Shown: one piece after another, positions 47,060-57,162 of the stretch | Numbering within the stretch: position 1 is the first letter of the stretch | Layout of the letters: the number at the start of each line of letters is the position of its first letter | DNA from: Rhodopseudomonas sp. P2A-2r | GTDB lineage: Bacteria; Pseudomonadota; Alphaproteobacteria; Rhizobiales; Xanthobacteraceae | Direction of reading: 5' to 3' | Assembly (NCBI RefSeq): GCF_026015985.1 | Contig: NZ_CP110389.1 | Coordinates: 5,116,001 to 5,180,000 of the forward strand | DNA length: 64,000 bases | Program-made: the position numbers and the translations under genes | The notes under the pieces: model-generated | Told to the model about the DNA's origin: nothing | The model's input: the letters and a program-made list of their open reading frames with translations, nothing else | The model's database searches: none

Positions 47060-49381
47060 ATGCTTCAAAGTAACATTCTGCAGACGGACAGGATGCTTCC
47101 GCTGTTCGATGGCCCTCACGACGAGGAAGGTGCCGGCGGAAACTTGGGACAGATCGTCGAATTCGTCATCGGATTCGTTAGGCGACAGTATGCGGTCATC
47201 ATATTCTGCACGGTCCTGACGGTCGTCGCCGCCGGCATCTATCTGAAGACGGCGACCCCAACCTATATGGGCCAGGTCAAGATCCTTCTCAGCAACCAAA
47301 AGACCCCTTTCGTGCAGCAACAGTCGTTGGTGGCTGAGGCCGCCATCGATTCAGTCCAAATCGAGACCCAGCTTCAGGTGCTGAAATCGAAAGCAGTCGC
47401 GACGTCGGTTATCCAGAATTTGAAACTGTATGATGACAGCGAATTCCAGCCTTCGTCGCAAGTGCACGCGCTCATCCGCAAGGTACGGAGCTGGTTGTCG
47501 ATGGCCCCGCTCGACACGGGTGCGCATGAGGCGGCCACGGCGGACGACCTCGTTCTGGCATTCGGAAACCGGCTTACAGCCAATCGCGTCGGCATGAGCA
47601 ATGTCATCGAGCTCAGCTACAACGCAAGCACGGCAAAGCGGGCCGCGGAAATCGCCAATGCGGTCGCCGACACCTATATCCTCGATCAGTTGAATGCGAA
47701 ATTCGAGGCGAACAAAAGCGCCACGGCGTGGCTGCAAAGCCGGCTGCGCGAACTGGGACAACAAGCGCTCACAGCCGAACACGCGGTGAACGCGTTCAAG
47801 TCGGAGAACAATATCGTCGTCAGCGACGGCAAACTGATCGACGACCAGCAGATCGTCGAACTCAACAGCCGTCTCGTCGCAGCCCGCGCACTTACCTCGG
47901 ATAGTCTGGCGCGGCTGAACCGATACGACGAGGTCCTCCGGGCCATCGCGCCGGACAGCCTTAGTCTTGCCGGCATCGACACGCCAGGTTCGGAAGTTCT
48001 GCTCAGCCCCATCATCAATTCACTGCGACAGCAGTATCTCGATTATGCGCGGCGCGAGGTCGACTGGTCTTCGCGGTTCGGCAAGGGCCACCTAGCCGTC
48101 ATCAACCTACGCAACCGCATGCGCGATATCCGCACCTCGATCGTGGACGAAGTCCGGCGCCTCGCTGAGACCAACCGAAGCGACTACGAGATTGCAAAGC
48201 AGAAGCAGAAGCAGATCGAGGATCAGCTCGCATCCGCAGTGTCGCGGTCCCGGGGCAGCAGCTCGGCCGAGCTGACGATGCGCGAGCTCGAGACGAGTGC
48301 GAAAAGCTATCGCAGCCTCTACGACAGCTTTCTGCAACGTTACATGGGTTCGGTGCAGCAGGAGTCGTTTCCGAGCGCCGATGCGCGCGTCATCGCCTCG
48401 GCCTCGCCGCCACCCGGCAAGAGCAAGCCCAAATCGTCACTTGTCATCGCGCTTGGTCTCGCAGCCGGCCTGGGCCTGGGCGTGGGGCTCGGCCTGCTGC
48501 GCGACGTGATGGACCGCGTATTCCGCACGTCGGCTCAGCTCGAGGCGGCGCTGCGCCTGCCCTGCCTGTCACTCGTTCCATTGCTCAAGGACATCAACCC
48601 ACCCGGATCGGCGAGCCTGCCGTCGTCGGGAAACGACGCCCGGATGATATCACGCCGATCGACTGCCTATTGGGCCGCGACTGCGATGCCGCTGTCGAGA
48701 TTCGCAGAGTCGATCCGCGCTCTCAAGCTCGCCATCGATCTGAACCAAAGCCTGGCGGACAACAAGACCATCGGCATCACGTCGTCGCTTCCGAACGAGG
48801 GAAAATCGACCATTGCAGCGTCTCTCGCTCAGCTCATCGCCCACGCCGGCAAGCGCGTCATCTTGGTGGATTGCGATCTGAGGAACCCGTCGTTGTCGAT
48901 GAATCTCGCTCCCTCCGCAACGAGCGGCTTAATCGAGATCATCTCCGGAGCCAAGCAGCTCGACGAGGTGACATGGCAAGACAAGAGCACGGGGCTCACG
49001 CTGCTCCCCATCGCGAAGAAGGGTCCGCTGTTCCACACGAGCGAACTCCTGTCCGCCCAGCCGACCCGCGCTCTGTTCGACAAGCTAAGGGCCAGCTACG
49101 ACTACGTCATCGTCGACCTACCTCCGCTCGCCCCGATCGTCGACGTCCGCGCGACGACTCCTCTGGTGGATTGCTACATTCTGGTGGTGGAGTGGGGACG
49201 AACCAAGATCGACGTCGTCCAGCACGCTTTGCACACCGCTCCAAACATAAGAGAAGCGTTGCTCGGTGCCGTGCTCAACAAGACCGACATGAACCTCATG
49301 AAGCGCTACGATAGCTATCACAGCGACTATTATAATAGCGAGCACTACGGTCGGTATGGCTACGTCGACCATGATAACTAA
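47060..49381 (+). CDS. wzc: Wzc-type polysaccharide co-polymerase / tyrosine autokinase
   Basis: The 773-residue protein has an N-terminal Wzz domain with a first membrane segment (YAVIIFCTVLTVVAAGIYLK, about 55-75), a long periplasmic coiled coil (about 190-410), and a second membrane segment (SLVIALGLAAGLGLGVGLGL, about 460-485). The kinase domain follows, with Walker A ITSSLPNEGKSTIAASLAQL (about 577), Walker A' ILVDCDLRNPSLS and Walker B YVIVDLPPLAPIVD. The tail has a tyrosine cluster (RYDSYHSDYYNSEHYGRYGY), the autophosphorylation site of this family. It controls chain length and export together with the Wza protein downstream. No low-molecular-weight tyrosine phosphatase (Wzb) gene is in the window. 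Confidence 0.93.
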   Translation: MLQSNILQTDRMLPLFDGPHDEEGAGGNLGQIVEFVIGFVRRQYAVIIFCTVLTVVAAGIYLKTATPTYMGQVKILLSNQKTPFVQQQSLVAEAAIDSVQIETQLQVLKSKAVATSVIQNLKLYDDSEFQPSSQVHALIRKVRSWLSMAPLDTGAHEAATADDLVLAFGNRLTANRVGMSNVIELSYNASTAKRAAEIANAVADTYILDQLNAKFEANKSATAWLQSRLRELGQQALTAEHAVNAFKSENNIVVSDGKLIDDQQIVELNSRLVAARALTSDSLARLNRYDEVLRAIAPDSLSLAGIDTPGSEVLLSPIINSLRQQYLDYARREVDWSSRFGKGHLAVINLRNRMRDIRTSIVDEVRRLAETNRSDYEIAKQKQKQIEDQLASAVSRSRGSSSAELTMRELETSAKSYRSLYDSFLQRYMGSVQQESFPSADARVIASASPPPGKSKPKSSLVIALGLAAGLGLGVGLGLLRDVMDRVFRTSAQLEAALRLPCLSLVPLLKDINPPGSASLPSSGNDARMISRRSTAYWAATAMPLSRFAESIRALKLAIDLNQSLADNKTIGITSSLPNEGKSTIAASLAQLIAHAGKRVILVDCDLRNPSLSMNLAPSATSGLIEIISGAKQLDEVTWQDKSTGLTLLPIAKKGPLFHTSELLSAQPTRALFDKLRASYDYVIVDLPPLAPIVDVRATTPLVDCYILVVEWGRTKIDVVQHALHTAPNIREALLGAVLNKTDMNLMKRYDSYHSDYYNSEHYGRYGYVDHDN

Positions 49382-49470
49382 GGTTGCATACCCGCCGGGC
49401 ACATCCGCCCATTGTGGCCAAGATGCAACAGTGCGAATCTCTATTTAAAAGCGACTAATAAGCCGCTGGT

Positions 49471-50766
49471 TTGAATCGGCAAGGGATGCGAGTCTTGGTT
49501 TCAGCATTAGTCGTGTGCCTGGGGGCTTTCCTGAAACCTTTCCCGCATCATCTGGCGATACTATCGATCGCGGCCCTTTCATCGCTTGGCGCCGGCTGTT
49601 CGATCATGCCAGCAAGCGGTCCTCAGAGCATGGATATCAGGAGCGGCCAAAACCCCGAATCGGACAGCCTCCCCTATGCGCTCGTGCGCCTCAATCCCGA
49701 TGTGGTCCAGATTCTCGGGCGCTACACGCCACGGCTGTCCACCGCATTTGCCAATCGCACGCCGCCCAAAGCGTTCCGCTTCGGCATCGGCGACATCCTG
49801 AGCGTGACGATATTCGAGGCCGCGGCGGGCGGCCTGTTCATCCCGGCCGAAGCCGGCGTTCGTCCCGGCAACTACGTCGTCATCCCAAACCAGGCCGTCG
49901 ATGATGGCGGCAACATTACCGTGCCCTATGCTGGCGCTATCAGGGCCAGCGGGCGGACGCCCGCGGAAGTCCAGCGGGCGATCGTCGATACGCTAAAGAA
50001 CCGGGCCATTGAGCCGCAGGTCCTTGTGTCCGTAGTCGAGCAGCGGACGTCGCTGATCAGCGTGCTGGGCGACGTCAAGGCATCGGGGCGCTTCCCGGCC
50101 AGCCCGTCCGGCGAACGTATCGTCGACGTCATCGCCCGCGCCGGCGGCCCCGCCTCCCAGGGCTACGACATGTGGGTCACACTGGAGCGTCAGGGCCATC
50201 GCGCCAGTGTACCGTTCGGCGCTCTCCTTTATGAGCCGTCCAACAATATCTTCGTGCTCCCGGCCGACGTCATCTATCTCTACAACCAGGCCCAGACCTT
50301 CGTCGCCTTCGGTGCCGCCGGCAACCAGGGACAGTTCAAGTTCGACGCGTGGCGCATTTCGCTGGCCGAGGCGGTGGGCAAGGTCGGCGGCCTGGCCGAT
50401 GGTCAGGCGGATCCAGCCTCCGTTTTCCTCTATCGCGGCGAGACCAAGGAAGTCGCGCGCCAGATCGGCGTCGACATCTCCCGTTTCAACGGCCCCATCG
50501 TGCCGGTGATCTATTCCGTAAACTTGCGGGATCCTAGCGGGTATTTCCTCTCGCAGTCCTTCGAGATGCGCAATAAAGACGTAATCTTCGTCTCGAATGC
50601 GGCTGCGGTTGAGACGACTAAATTCCTAAATTTCTTGCGCACAATCATGGCCACCGCCAACGATCCCATCCTCTACGCGACCAACGGATATGCTCTGAAG
50701 GCTGCGATCAACGGGGGCACGTCGACGATAATCACCACGCCGACTCCGATCACTTCGGGCCGGTAG
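49471..50766 (+). CDS. wza: polysaccharide export outer-membrane protein, Wza/GumB-like
   Basis: The protein contains the export domain FRFGIGDILSVTIFEAAAGG, NYVVIPNQAVDDGGNITVPY followed by AGAIRASGRTPAEVQRAIV, and SLBB-type repeats (SLISVLGDVKASGRFPASPS; TFVAFGAAGNQGQFKFDAWR). The N-terminus ends in ALSSLGAGC, an approximate lipobox with Cys about residue 43 when read from TTG 49471; ATG 49486 is an alternative start. It forms the outer-membrane channel for the polysaccharide. It follows wzc by 90 bases and is presumably in the same operon. Confidence 0.92.
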   Translation: MNRQGMRVLVSALVVCLGAFLKPFPHHLAILSIAALSSLGAGCSIMPASGPQSMDIRSGQNPESDSLPYALVRLNPDVVQILGRYTPRLSTAFANRTPPKAFRFGIGDILSVTIFEAAAGGLFIPAEAGVRPGNYVVIPNQAVDDGGNITVPYAGAIRASGRTPAEVQRAIVDTLKNRAIEPQVLVSVVEQRTSLISVLGDVKASGRFPASPSGERIVDVIARAGGPASQGYDMWVTLERQGHRASVPFGALLYEPSNNIFVLPADVIYLYNQAQTFVAFGAAGNQGQFKFDAWRISLAEAVGKVGGLADGQADPASVFLYRGETKEVARQIGVDISRFNGPIVPVIYSVNLRDPSGYFLSQSFEMRNKDVIFVSNAAAVETTKFLNFLRTIMATANDPILYATNGYALKAAINGGTSTIITTPTPITSGR

Positions 50767-51588
50767 GCTGATCCCCTAGTGTGGAAACCAGCCAAACTGT
50801 CCCTTCATTCCGAGAAGGGTTCTGAGATAGCGACGCCGTGACAACGCACGCATCCGTGCGGCGATGCAGCGATCGAAGGCTCAGCTCGGGAAGTTGATCG
50901 CACAACGCGGTCTAAATCGGAAGAGGTCTGCCAGAGCGCAAGTGGATCTTTGTCCATGATGCCCGATGCGCCCGAAGACCGTGCGCCTGACGGCAGTCCG
51001 CCGGGCAGGACGCGAAGATCGTCCTTTCCCCGGACACACGCTTTTGCTCCCTGATGACTGCATCCAGTCCGGTAGGCGACGATAACGCACCTGACGCGGT
51101 CATCCTAGCGCCGTCGCCTGCAGTGCCGCGGGGTCAGTGATCTGCCGGATGTCGCAGGTGAAAACCAGCCGAAGGCCGCTTAGGCATAAGCGTTGTTCCG
51201 ATCCCACCTTTCGGCTGATGTCCTGACCTGTGTTTCGGCGTGGATCCGATGCCGATTGACAGTAGCGCGCCACTCTTTGATCGGAGTCTTCGAGAGCAGG
51301 TCATCGGGCTCCGGCAAAAGACCCTATGTGGGTCCGCCCGACGTAGCCATCGCACGGCCTCGGCAAACGAGCCGGATCGCTTCGGGCTCCAATCCACTTG
51401 TCCTCGGGACTGAACACCTCGGCCGAAGTCTGGCTTCGGCCACACGTCGGCTCTCAATATGCCAGACGGGCGGAATAAAAATCTAGATTTGCATAAAAAC
51501 GCATTATCTGATATTTAATATTTAATTAATTGCCAAGTTTTTATATGCGGGTTCGCCGCCGTTTCGTCACGTTTTCCTAGGAGCGGCA
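50767..51588. other. intergenic region with insertion-sequence debris
   Basis: No intact gene is visible. A short inverted repeat (cccttc...gaaggg, 50808-50826) follows wza but has no T tract, so I do not call it a terminator. The segment from 51187 resembles an IS66 end. The last 100 bases (51485-51545) are AT-rich (atttaatatttaattaattg) and probably hold the promoter of the next gene. Confidence 0.45.
51187..51240 (+). repeat. solo IS66-type left-end remnant
   Basis: The stretch taagcgttgttccgatccca and its continuation through cacctttcggctgatgtcct closely follow the left end of the intact IS66 element (taagcgtcgtcccggccgca; cacctttcggttgacgtgct). I count most positions matching over about 50 bases. 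No tnp genes follow, so it is a relic of a related, not identical, element. Confidence 0.6.
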
Positions 51589-53573
51589 ATGGCGACGACC
51601 GTCGTTTTTCTACTGTATTGCGGCATGATCGCGTCTGTCCCGGTGCTGCTTCTTTCACAGAGCGCCATCGGTGACGGCATCGTCTCGATCTTGGGCGCGA
51701 TGGCCGTGGCCATCGTCGCTGCGACGTCGGTATCACGCGATCTGTACAGGCTGCCGCGCCTTTTCAGCCCGGTCCTTCTCGCCGGATTGGCCGGAGCCTT
51801 CCTCGTCATGCTGCTGCAGATCCTGCCCTTGCCGAGCGGCCCGCTGATGCATCCGATCTGGAGCAGTGCCGCGGCGGCCGTTGGCGAGAAGCTGGCGGGC
51901 TCGATCACGATCGATACGGGCATGACCCTGCTGGTCCTCTGCCGCCTCACTTGTATGGTCGGGGTCGCCCTGCTCGCAGTCCTGCTCGGGCAACACCGAC
52001 GACGCGCCGAGAGACTCCTGTGGACGCTTGCAGGGATCGCGACGTTGGTGTCGCTGGAGCGTATCGCAAGCCCCTTCTGGCTGCCGGAGACCTTCCAGAT
52101 TCTGCCGCCCACGGCGAATGGCGTTGCCGAGACAATCGGCATATTCGGCTTCGTGCTAACCGTTGCAGTGATCGTTCGCAGATATGACTCGCCTCCGACG
52201 CGGTCAAAGAGCCGCAAGCCAAGAGGGACCTTCACAATTGACATGGCGGCGCTGGCGGCCTGCCTCATCAATCTCGGTGCGGCTTTCTGCAGTGCGAATC
52301 CCACTACACTATTTTCTGCCTTCTTCGGAGGAGGCCTCCTGGTTGCCGTCCTGGTCGTCCGCAAAAGCCGCCTCGGCGCCTGGGGGCAGGCCGGAACGGC
52401 CGCGGTGCTGGCACTTGCGCTGACGACGTTTTTAGCCTTCATGCCTGGCCGCGCCGAAAGCGAGATGATCGTGCACATGATGGACGACGCGCGACTGCTG
52501 GGCGTCGGCGCCGGAACTCTTTCGGCGCTGGCGCCGATCTATGGCCATGCGTTAGCAGGTCCGTCCCTTGAGATTCCCGTCGTTGCGATGGTTGCCATAG
52601 AAATGGGGCGGCCGTTTCTTTGGTTGATCGCCCTGATGGTCATGACATGGGCTGCGATCGTGCTACGGGCCTCGCTGATGCGTGGTCGGGATTACGTCTA
52701 TCCCGCTGCCGGCGCGGGGTGTATTGCCGCGTTTCTCATATCCGCGCTGTCGAATGGAGGCGGTCTCGCGCTCGCGTCATCCGTCATCCTGAGCGCAGTG
52801 CTCGGATTGGCCATTGCGCAGAGCAAAGGTGAAACCCCCGCCTCTGATGCCTTCCCCCTGGACCGGCGCCCGCTGCATCGCTCGATCCCCATTCGTTTGG
52901 ATGTTATCTGCGCAGCGCATCAGCGATTTTCGCGCTGATCCTCACGGCGCAGGGAGCATGGATCCTGTTGCCGGAAATGCTGCGCCCGACGCCCATCGGC
53001 TTCCCCAGCGACGACCGACACGCCACGGTCGCGCGGCTGGACAAGGAGAGGGCGACGAGGTCTGCCGCAATTGCGGCCGTCCGCGGCGACCTGTGGGCAG
53101 AGAGCGCCTTCAGCGAGGCCGGCATGGTATGGACCGACGAGGCATTTGAACTCGAGGCAAGTGGTGCCCGCAACGCGGCGACCCTGAAGAGCCTGCTCCA
53201 GACACTGCATCACTCGCCGCACCGCGGCGATGCTTGGCTGATGCTGGCCTCGACCTGCGAACGGCTGAAGCTGCAGGCCTGTAATGTCGGCGCGCTCCTG
53301 AAAATGTCGTATTATACGGCTCCCAATCAAGCCGGATTGCTGCCATTGCGACTGGCGCAGGCATTGCGCGCGAAGGACATCTTCAGCGACGAAGAACTCG
53401 CCGACATGGTCCGTCGCGACGTCCGCTTGGTGATCATGCGGTTCACGGCCTTGCGCCCCGCCCTGATCGCCGCCTACCGGTCAGGGTCCCCCTCGGGGCG
53501 GAAGTTGGTGGAGCAGACGGTGACGTCATTCGACCCCGTCTATCTGACCATACTGCGCGCGCAACTCACCTAG
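51589..53573 (+). CDS. O-antigen ligase/polymerase-like membrane protein with C-terminal soluble domain, one frameshift
   Basis: The first stretch (to about 52900) has around ten membrane segments and a WzyC-like core: LLGVGAGTLSALAPIYGHAL then GPSLEIPVVAMVAIEMGRPF. The second stretch adds a last membrane segment (SASAIFALILTAQGAWILLP) and about 190 soluble residues (ESAFSEAGMVWTDEAFELEA; WLMLASTCERLKLQACNVGA) of helical, TPR-like character. One G added to the pair at 52899-52900 gives RLGCYLRSASAIF and a continuous protein of about 661 residues; otherwise the second part has no good start. It may ligate or polymerise the EPS and is coupled in position to wzc and wza. Confidence 0.75.
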
Positions 53574-53639
53574 GTTCTGCACTCAAACCTCTTGCAAGTG
53601 ACGATGCGGAGTCATTCGAGGCTCTCATAAGGAGGCCTT

Positions 53640-54345
53640 GACGTCACGTTCGATCTGGCGACGTCAGGTGGTCTGTCCATCATTGCTCCTCTGTTGCCCG
53701 GCGGAGGGGCAAAAGAACGGCCGCCCGTGGCCGGACGATAGCAAGCCTCTCAATGGGATCCTCTTTATGTTGCGCACAGGGATGCTTAAGCGCGATCTGT
53801 TGCAGCGCCACGATCCGTAGAAGACGATATCAAATCGCTTCAATGCCTTCGCCGATGCAGGTATCTCGGTTCGGATATTCGCGGCCCTGCAGCGAAGTCG
53901 CCGCAGTCGCCGCAATTAATCAACTCGTCCATCATTCGCGCTCACCATCACGCGGCCAGCGGAAGAAAGGGGGCCGGATAACGCAATTGGTCGTTCCCGT
54001 CGAGGAGAGAGCACCAAGACCAACGCGACTGTTACCAGGCCGGCATGCCGATCCGCATCGTTGTGTTCCCGCGCCAGTCGTGCGCTAAGGGCTGGCTCCT
54101 GACCGCGACCTCATCGTGGACGGAGCCTACCACGACGCCGTGCGATCATTGATCTGGTCGAAGGCCGCGGCGGCCGGCTTACATCCCGTCCTGCCGGGAC
54201 CCCGAGGTCCGACGTTCAGTCGATCCAGTACACAACTGCGGGCACCACCCCATCGAACGCTTCTTAAACAAGCTGAGGCGCTTCCGCCGCATCGTTACGA
54301 CAGACGGCTCGAAACTTCTTCGCAGCGCCCCGTCTATGGATACGG
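53640..54345 (+). pseudogene. IS5-family transposase remnant
   Basis: Fragments in several frames recall an IS5-type transposase in the right order: DDSKPLNGILFMLRTGMLKR near 53730, a HHHA-containing piece near 53940, and IERFLNKLRRFRRIVTTDGS near 54260. Many stops and shifts separate them, far more than a single sequencing slip would cause. The gene is therefore decayed. It lies directly upstream of the priming glycosyltransferase promoter. Confidence 0.65.
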
Positions 54346-54379
54346 TTTGAACCCACCCACAAATCACGCGTTCGCACAC

Positions 54380-54480
54380 CTAAATTATTTAATTTTCTCT
54401 TAATATATTTAACAAAACGCTTGCCAGCTACGCTTCCGAATATAATAGTTAAATTATTATTTAATTTAATTAACCGGGTG
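54380..54480. promoter_or_regulatory. AT-rich promoter island upstream of the priming transferase
   Basis: Two AT-rich blocks (ttatttaattttctcttaat and attatttaatttaattaacc) lie between the IS5 debris and the start codon. Composition and position suggest the promoter region; I could not define -35 and -10 boxes. Confidence 0.4.
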
Positions 54481-54486
54481 GCGGGC

Positions 54487-55938
54487 ATGCAGTCCATGCG
54501 GAGACAGTTCGAGTTGAATGCCGCGTCTGTTCCAGACCTGGCCAACGGCCGGGCCCAGGACAAGAGGTGGCCGGTCCAATACGATTCCGTGGAGATCCTG
54601 GCCTTGCTTGCGGACATCGCGACTATCTTCGTCGCGAGCCTCGTGGCCGCATTCGCTCACATGCTGCTGCACGGAACGTCGCAGGAAATCACGCGGCTTG
54701 CCAGCGTAGCGCTGCCGACTTCGGTGGTTTTCACGGCCGTAGCGAAGTCATTTAAAATGTATGTGCCCAAGGCCCTGCTCGACCTGCGTAATCAGGTGCG
54801 AGCGGTGTGCGCGATCTGGCTGGGCGTGTTTTTAATCCTCGTGGCGACCACCTTCACCTTACAGATGAAGAGCGAGATTCCGTGGGATTTCGCCCTCATT
54901 TTCGGTGTCGGCGGGCTTGCGATCCTGATCGCCCAGCGCGCGCTGCTACGCGACGCGCTGCGCAAGGGGCTCGCAGAGCGGCGCTTCTCCGGCCGCAAGA
55001 TCGTCCTGATCACCGATGAAGCCGGCCGCGACTTGGTCAATACACTGAGCGACCTCGGCTTCTTCGTAGAACGGCATTTTGCGCTGCCGCCAGCCCGCTC
55101 GTCCCTCCAGGAGGAACTCATCGGAAAGGTAATCAATTATACACGTGAGACCGAGATCCGCGAGATCTTCTTCGGAGTGACTCCGGACCATTGGTCGCGG
55201 CTGAAGCATGCCGTCGCCGGGCTGGGCGTGCTGCCCCTGCGCGTCAGGCTAGTCCCGACCGGAGCGAGTTCAGATCTGTTTCACAGGCCGTCTACGGAGC
55301 TTGGCGGCGCGCGCTGCGTCGAACTCCAGCGCGGACCGTTGTCGCCAGTCGCGCTGCTCACAAAGCGTGCCCTCGATATCTGCCTGGCTGTCGCCGTACT
55401 GACGGTGCTGTCACCCTTGCTCCTGCTCGTGGCGGTTGCCATCAAACTGGATTCGAACGGCCCCGTTCTGTTCAAGCAGCAGCGCTGCGGGTTCAACGGC
55501 CGCATTTTTACGATTTACAAATTCCGCTCGATGTCGGTGCTTGAAGACGGGCCGACTGTCGTGCAGGCAAGGGCAAACGATGCGAGGCTGACGCGGCTGG
55601 GTGGATGGCTCCGCAGGATGAGCATCGATGAAATTCCCCAGCTCCTCAACGTGCTTGAGGGTAGCATGTCCGTCGTCGGGCCACGACCGCACGCCGTTGC
55701 TCATGACAACGAGTTCGACAAAGCGGTCAGAAACTATGCCTATCGACGTAGGGTGAAGCCCGGTCTGACCGGCCTCGCCCAGATCAGGGGCTTTCGAGGC
55801 CCGACCTCAACGCCCGCTTCGATCGAACTACGCGTGAAACAGGACTTGCGCTACATCGACAACTGGAGCTTGGGATTGGATCTCTTGATCCTGCTCCAAA
55901 CACCCTATGAGCTGATCCGCGGAAGAAATGCGGTCTGA
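54487..55938 (+). CDS. priming polyprenyl glycosylphosphotransferase (WbaP/GumD/PssY type)
   Basis: The protein has four or five N-terminal membrane segments (for example ILALLADIATIFVASLVAAF), a nucleotide-binding-like central region (GRKIVLITDEAGRDLVNTL), a further membrane helix (ICLAVAVLTVLSPLLLLVAV) and the catalytic bacterial sugar transferase domain: FKQQRCGFNGRIFTIYKFRS, LRRMSIDEIPQLLNVLEGSM, SVVGPRPHAVAHDNEF and RRVKPGLTGLAQIRGFRG. It transfers a sugar phosphate from a UDP-sugar to undecaprenyl phosphate, the first step of the EPS pathway. I use ATG 54487 because the longer frame from 54421 reads through the AT-rich leader. Confidence 0.92.
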   Translation: MQSMRRQFELNAASVPDLANGRAQDKRWPVQYDSVEILALLADIATIFVASLVAAFAHMLLHGTSQEITRLASVALPTSVVFTAVAKSFKMYVPKALLDLRNQVRAVCAIWLGVFLILVATTFTLQMKSEIPWDFALIFGVGGLAILIAQRALLRDALRKGLAERRFSGRKIVLITDEAGRDLVNTLSDLGFFVERHFALPPARSSLQEELIGKVINYTRETEIREIFFGVTPDHWSRLKHAVAGLGVLPLRVRLVPTGASSDLFHRPSTELGGARCVELQRGPLSPVALLTKRALDICLAVAVLTVLSPLLLLVAVAIKLDSNGPVLFKQQRCGFNGRIFTIYKFRSMSVLEDGPTVVQARANDARLTRLGGWLRRMSIDEIPQLLNVLEGSMSVVGPRPHAVAHDNEFDKAVRNYAYRRRVKPGLTGLAQIRGFRGPTSTPASIELRVKQDLRYIDNWSLGLDLLILLQTPYELIRGRNAV

Positions 55939-55981
55939 ACGTCATTCCGTGAAATGGGAGGACCGTTTGACCGTCCTGGTT

Positions 55982-56257
55982 TCAGCTCGACTGATCATCG
56001 CGATCGGCAAGCGCCTTGGCGATATGCTCGAGCAGCGCATCCGTATGGTCGACATTTACCCGATCGGAGTCGGGGACCGTCGACGAATGCTGCGCGTCGG
56101 ACTGAGTAACAGGTCCTTGCCCAGCCATGACGCTTGCCGCGGCGACGGGAAGCCGTTGCCAACCGCCCGTCAATTCCATCCGAACCCGATCCCAGTGGGA
56201 ATGAACCATCGGCGCTCTCCGGTTGCGTATGAGAGCAAGCTTAAGCCTGTTCTGCAA
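55982..56257 (-). CDS. small hypothetical protein, doubtful
   Basis: The 91-residue frame contains PMVHSHWDRVRMELTGGWQR and DHTDALLEHIAKALADRDDQ, which read like protein rather than chance sequence. There is no motif I recognise and no strong ribosome site. It lies between the priming transferase and the H-NS gene, on the H-NS strand. The surrounding 390 bases otherwise hold nothing I can identify. Confidence 0.3.
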   Translation of the reverse strand: MQNRLKLALIRNRRAPMVHSHWDRVRMELTGGWQRLPVAAASVMAGQGPVTQSDAQHSSTVPDSDRVNVDHTDALLEHIAKALADRDDQSS

Positions 56258-56317
56258 ACGGCGGGCGTCAGGTTGAGCAGATGGTTAACCGGAAGACACC
56301 GCAGATAACCATGGAAA

Positions 56318-56695
56318 TCAAGCGTATTGCCGCCGTCCTTTGGCGTTCGCCTCGTCGCGGATGCGAAAATCTTCGATCTTGCGGCCTGACTTGAGGGCGG
56401 CAACCAGCCACCGGGGCTGCTTGCCGCGACCGGACCATGTCTCGGACGGGGTGGTCGGGTTGCGATATTTGGGGAACACCCGTGGATACTTCCGCCGAAC
56501 TTTGTCTTGGTCATCAGAGGCTCGCTCCGCCCCAACATCGAAAGCACTGTGGCCCCGGTTCAAGACTGCCAAGCGCTTCTCTAGCCCCTCCTTTTCGGAC
56601 GTGATCCGGGCCGACAAGATTCGGCTGATCGTCTCATAGAGCGACCATAGGTCATCAACAGACATCGATTCCAGCTCAAGCTTCTTAGTCGACAT
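56318..56695 (-). CDS. H-NS family nucleoid-associated regulator (copy 1)
   Basis: The 125-residue protein has an N-terminal oligomerisation helix region (MSVDDLWSLYETISRILSAR...KEGLEKRLAVLN) and the C-terminal H-NS DNA-binding domain YRNPTTPSETWSGRGKQPRW, where the SGRG loop contacts the AT-rich minor groove. It would silence or tune AT-rich promoters, for instance the islands spread through this cluster. It is divergent from a second H-NS gene with an AT-rich region between them. Confidence 0.9.
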   Translation of the reverse strand: MSTKKLELESMSVDDLWSLYETISRILSARITSEKEGLEKRLAVLNRGHSAFDVGAERASDDQDKVRRKYPRVFPKYRNPTTPSETWSGRGKQPRWLVAALKSGRKIEDFRIRDEANAKGRRQYA

Positions 56696-57162
56696 AAGAT
56701 AGTCCCAACCGGTCCATTAAAATTCACCGTTCGCCACACACCAGATATTTGTTCCCGAAATAAGGCGAAATCACCGAGTCGAACAAGACCAAAATTGACC
56801 TGTTTCACCGACTTTCGGCATAAAAAATATTAATTACGCCAGCCAGGCTGGAATTTAACAACCTTCATAAACGGCTAGAAGGCCCTGCTGCCCGTTCTGC
56901 ACAGCCGAAAACTTGAAAAGACGAGCTTCCAGGTCGGAACGCCGCGGTGCCAACAATGTTCCCTATTGTTTAATTTTAATCGACAAATCAAATTCAAAGT
57001 ATTACAATACAATGTCGCATGACGTAGTTAATATAATAATTTCTATATTAATTGCGGCCTTATGCAGAATGGCTCAACCGATTACTCAGCGGGTAGCGCG
57101 TCAGAGATGTGATCGCCTTGCCTGTTCGATCTTTCGAAGTCCGGCCTGATCCGAATTTTTCA
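56696..57162. promoter_or_regulatory. AT-rich divergent region between two H-NS genes
   Basis: The region holds no gene I can identify. It contains AT-rich stretches at 56820-56850 and 56955-57060 (taatataataatttctatat). It is a natural site for autoregulation by the two H-NS proteins (inference). Confidence 0.45.

Noticed and set aside
50808..50826. Inverted repeat after wza considered as a terminator
   Set aside because: Only six base pairs and no following T tract.
55945..55975. Imperfect hairpin aggaccgtttgaccgtcct after the priming transferase
   Set aside because: Has an internal mismatch and only three T after it; too weak to call.
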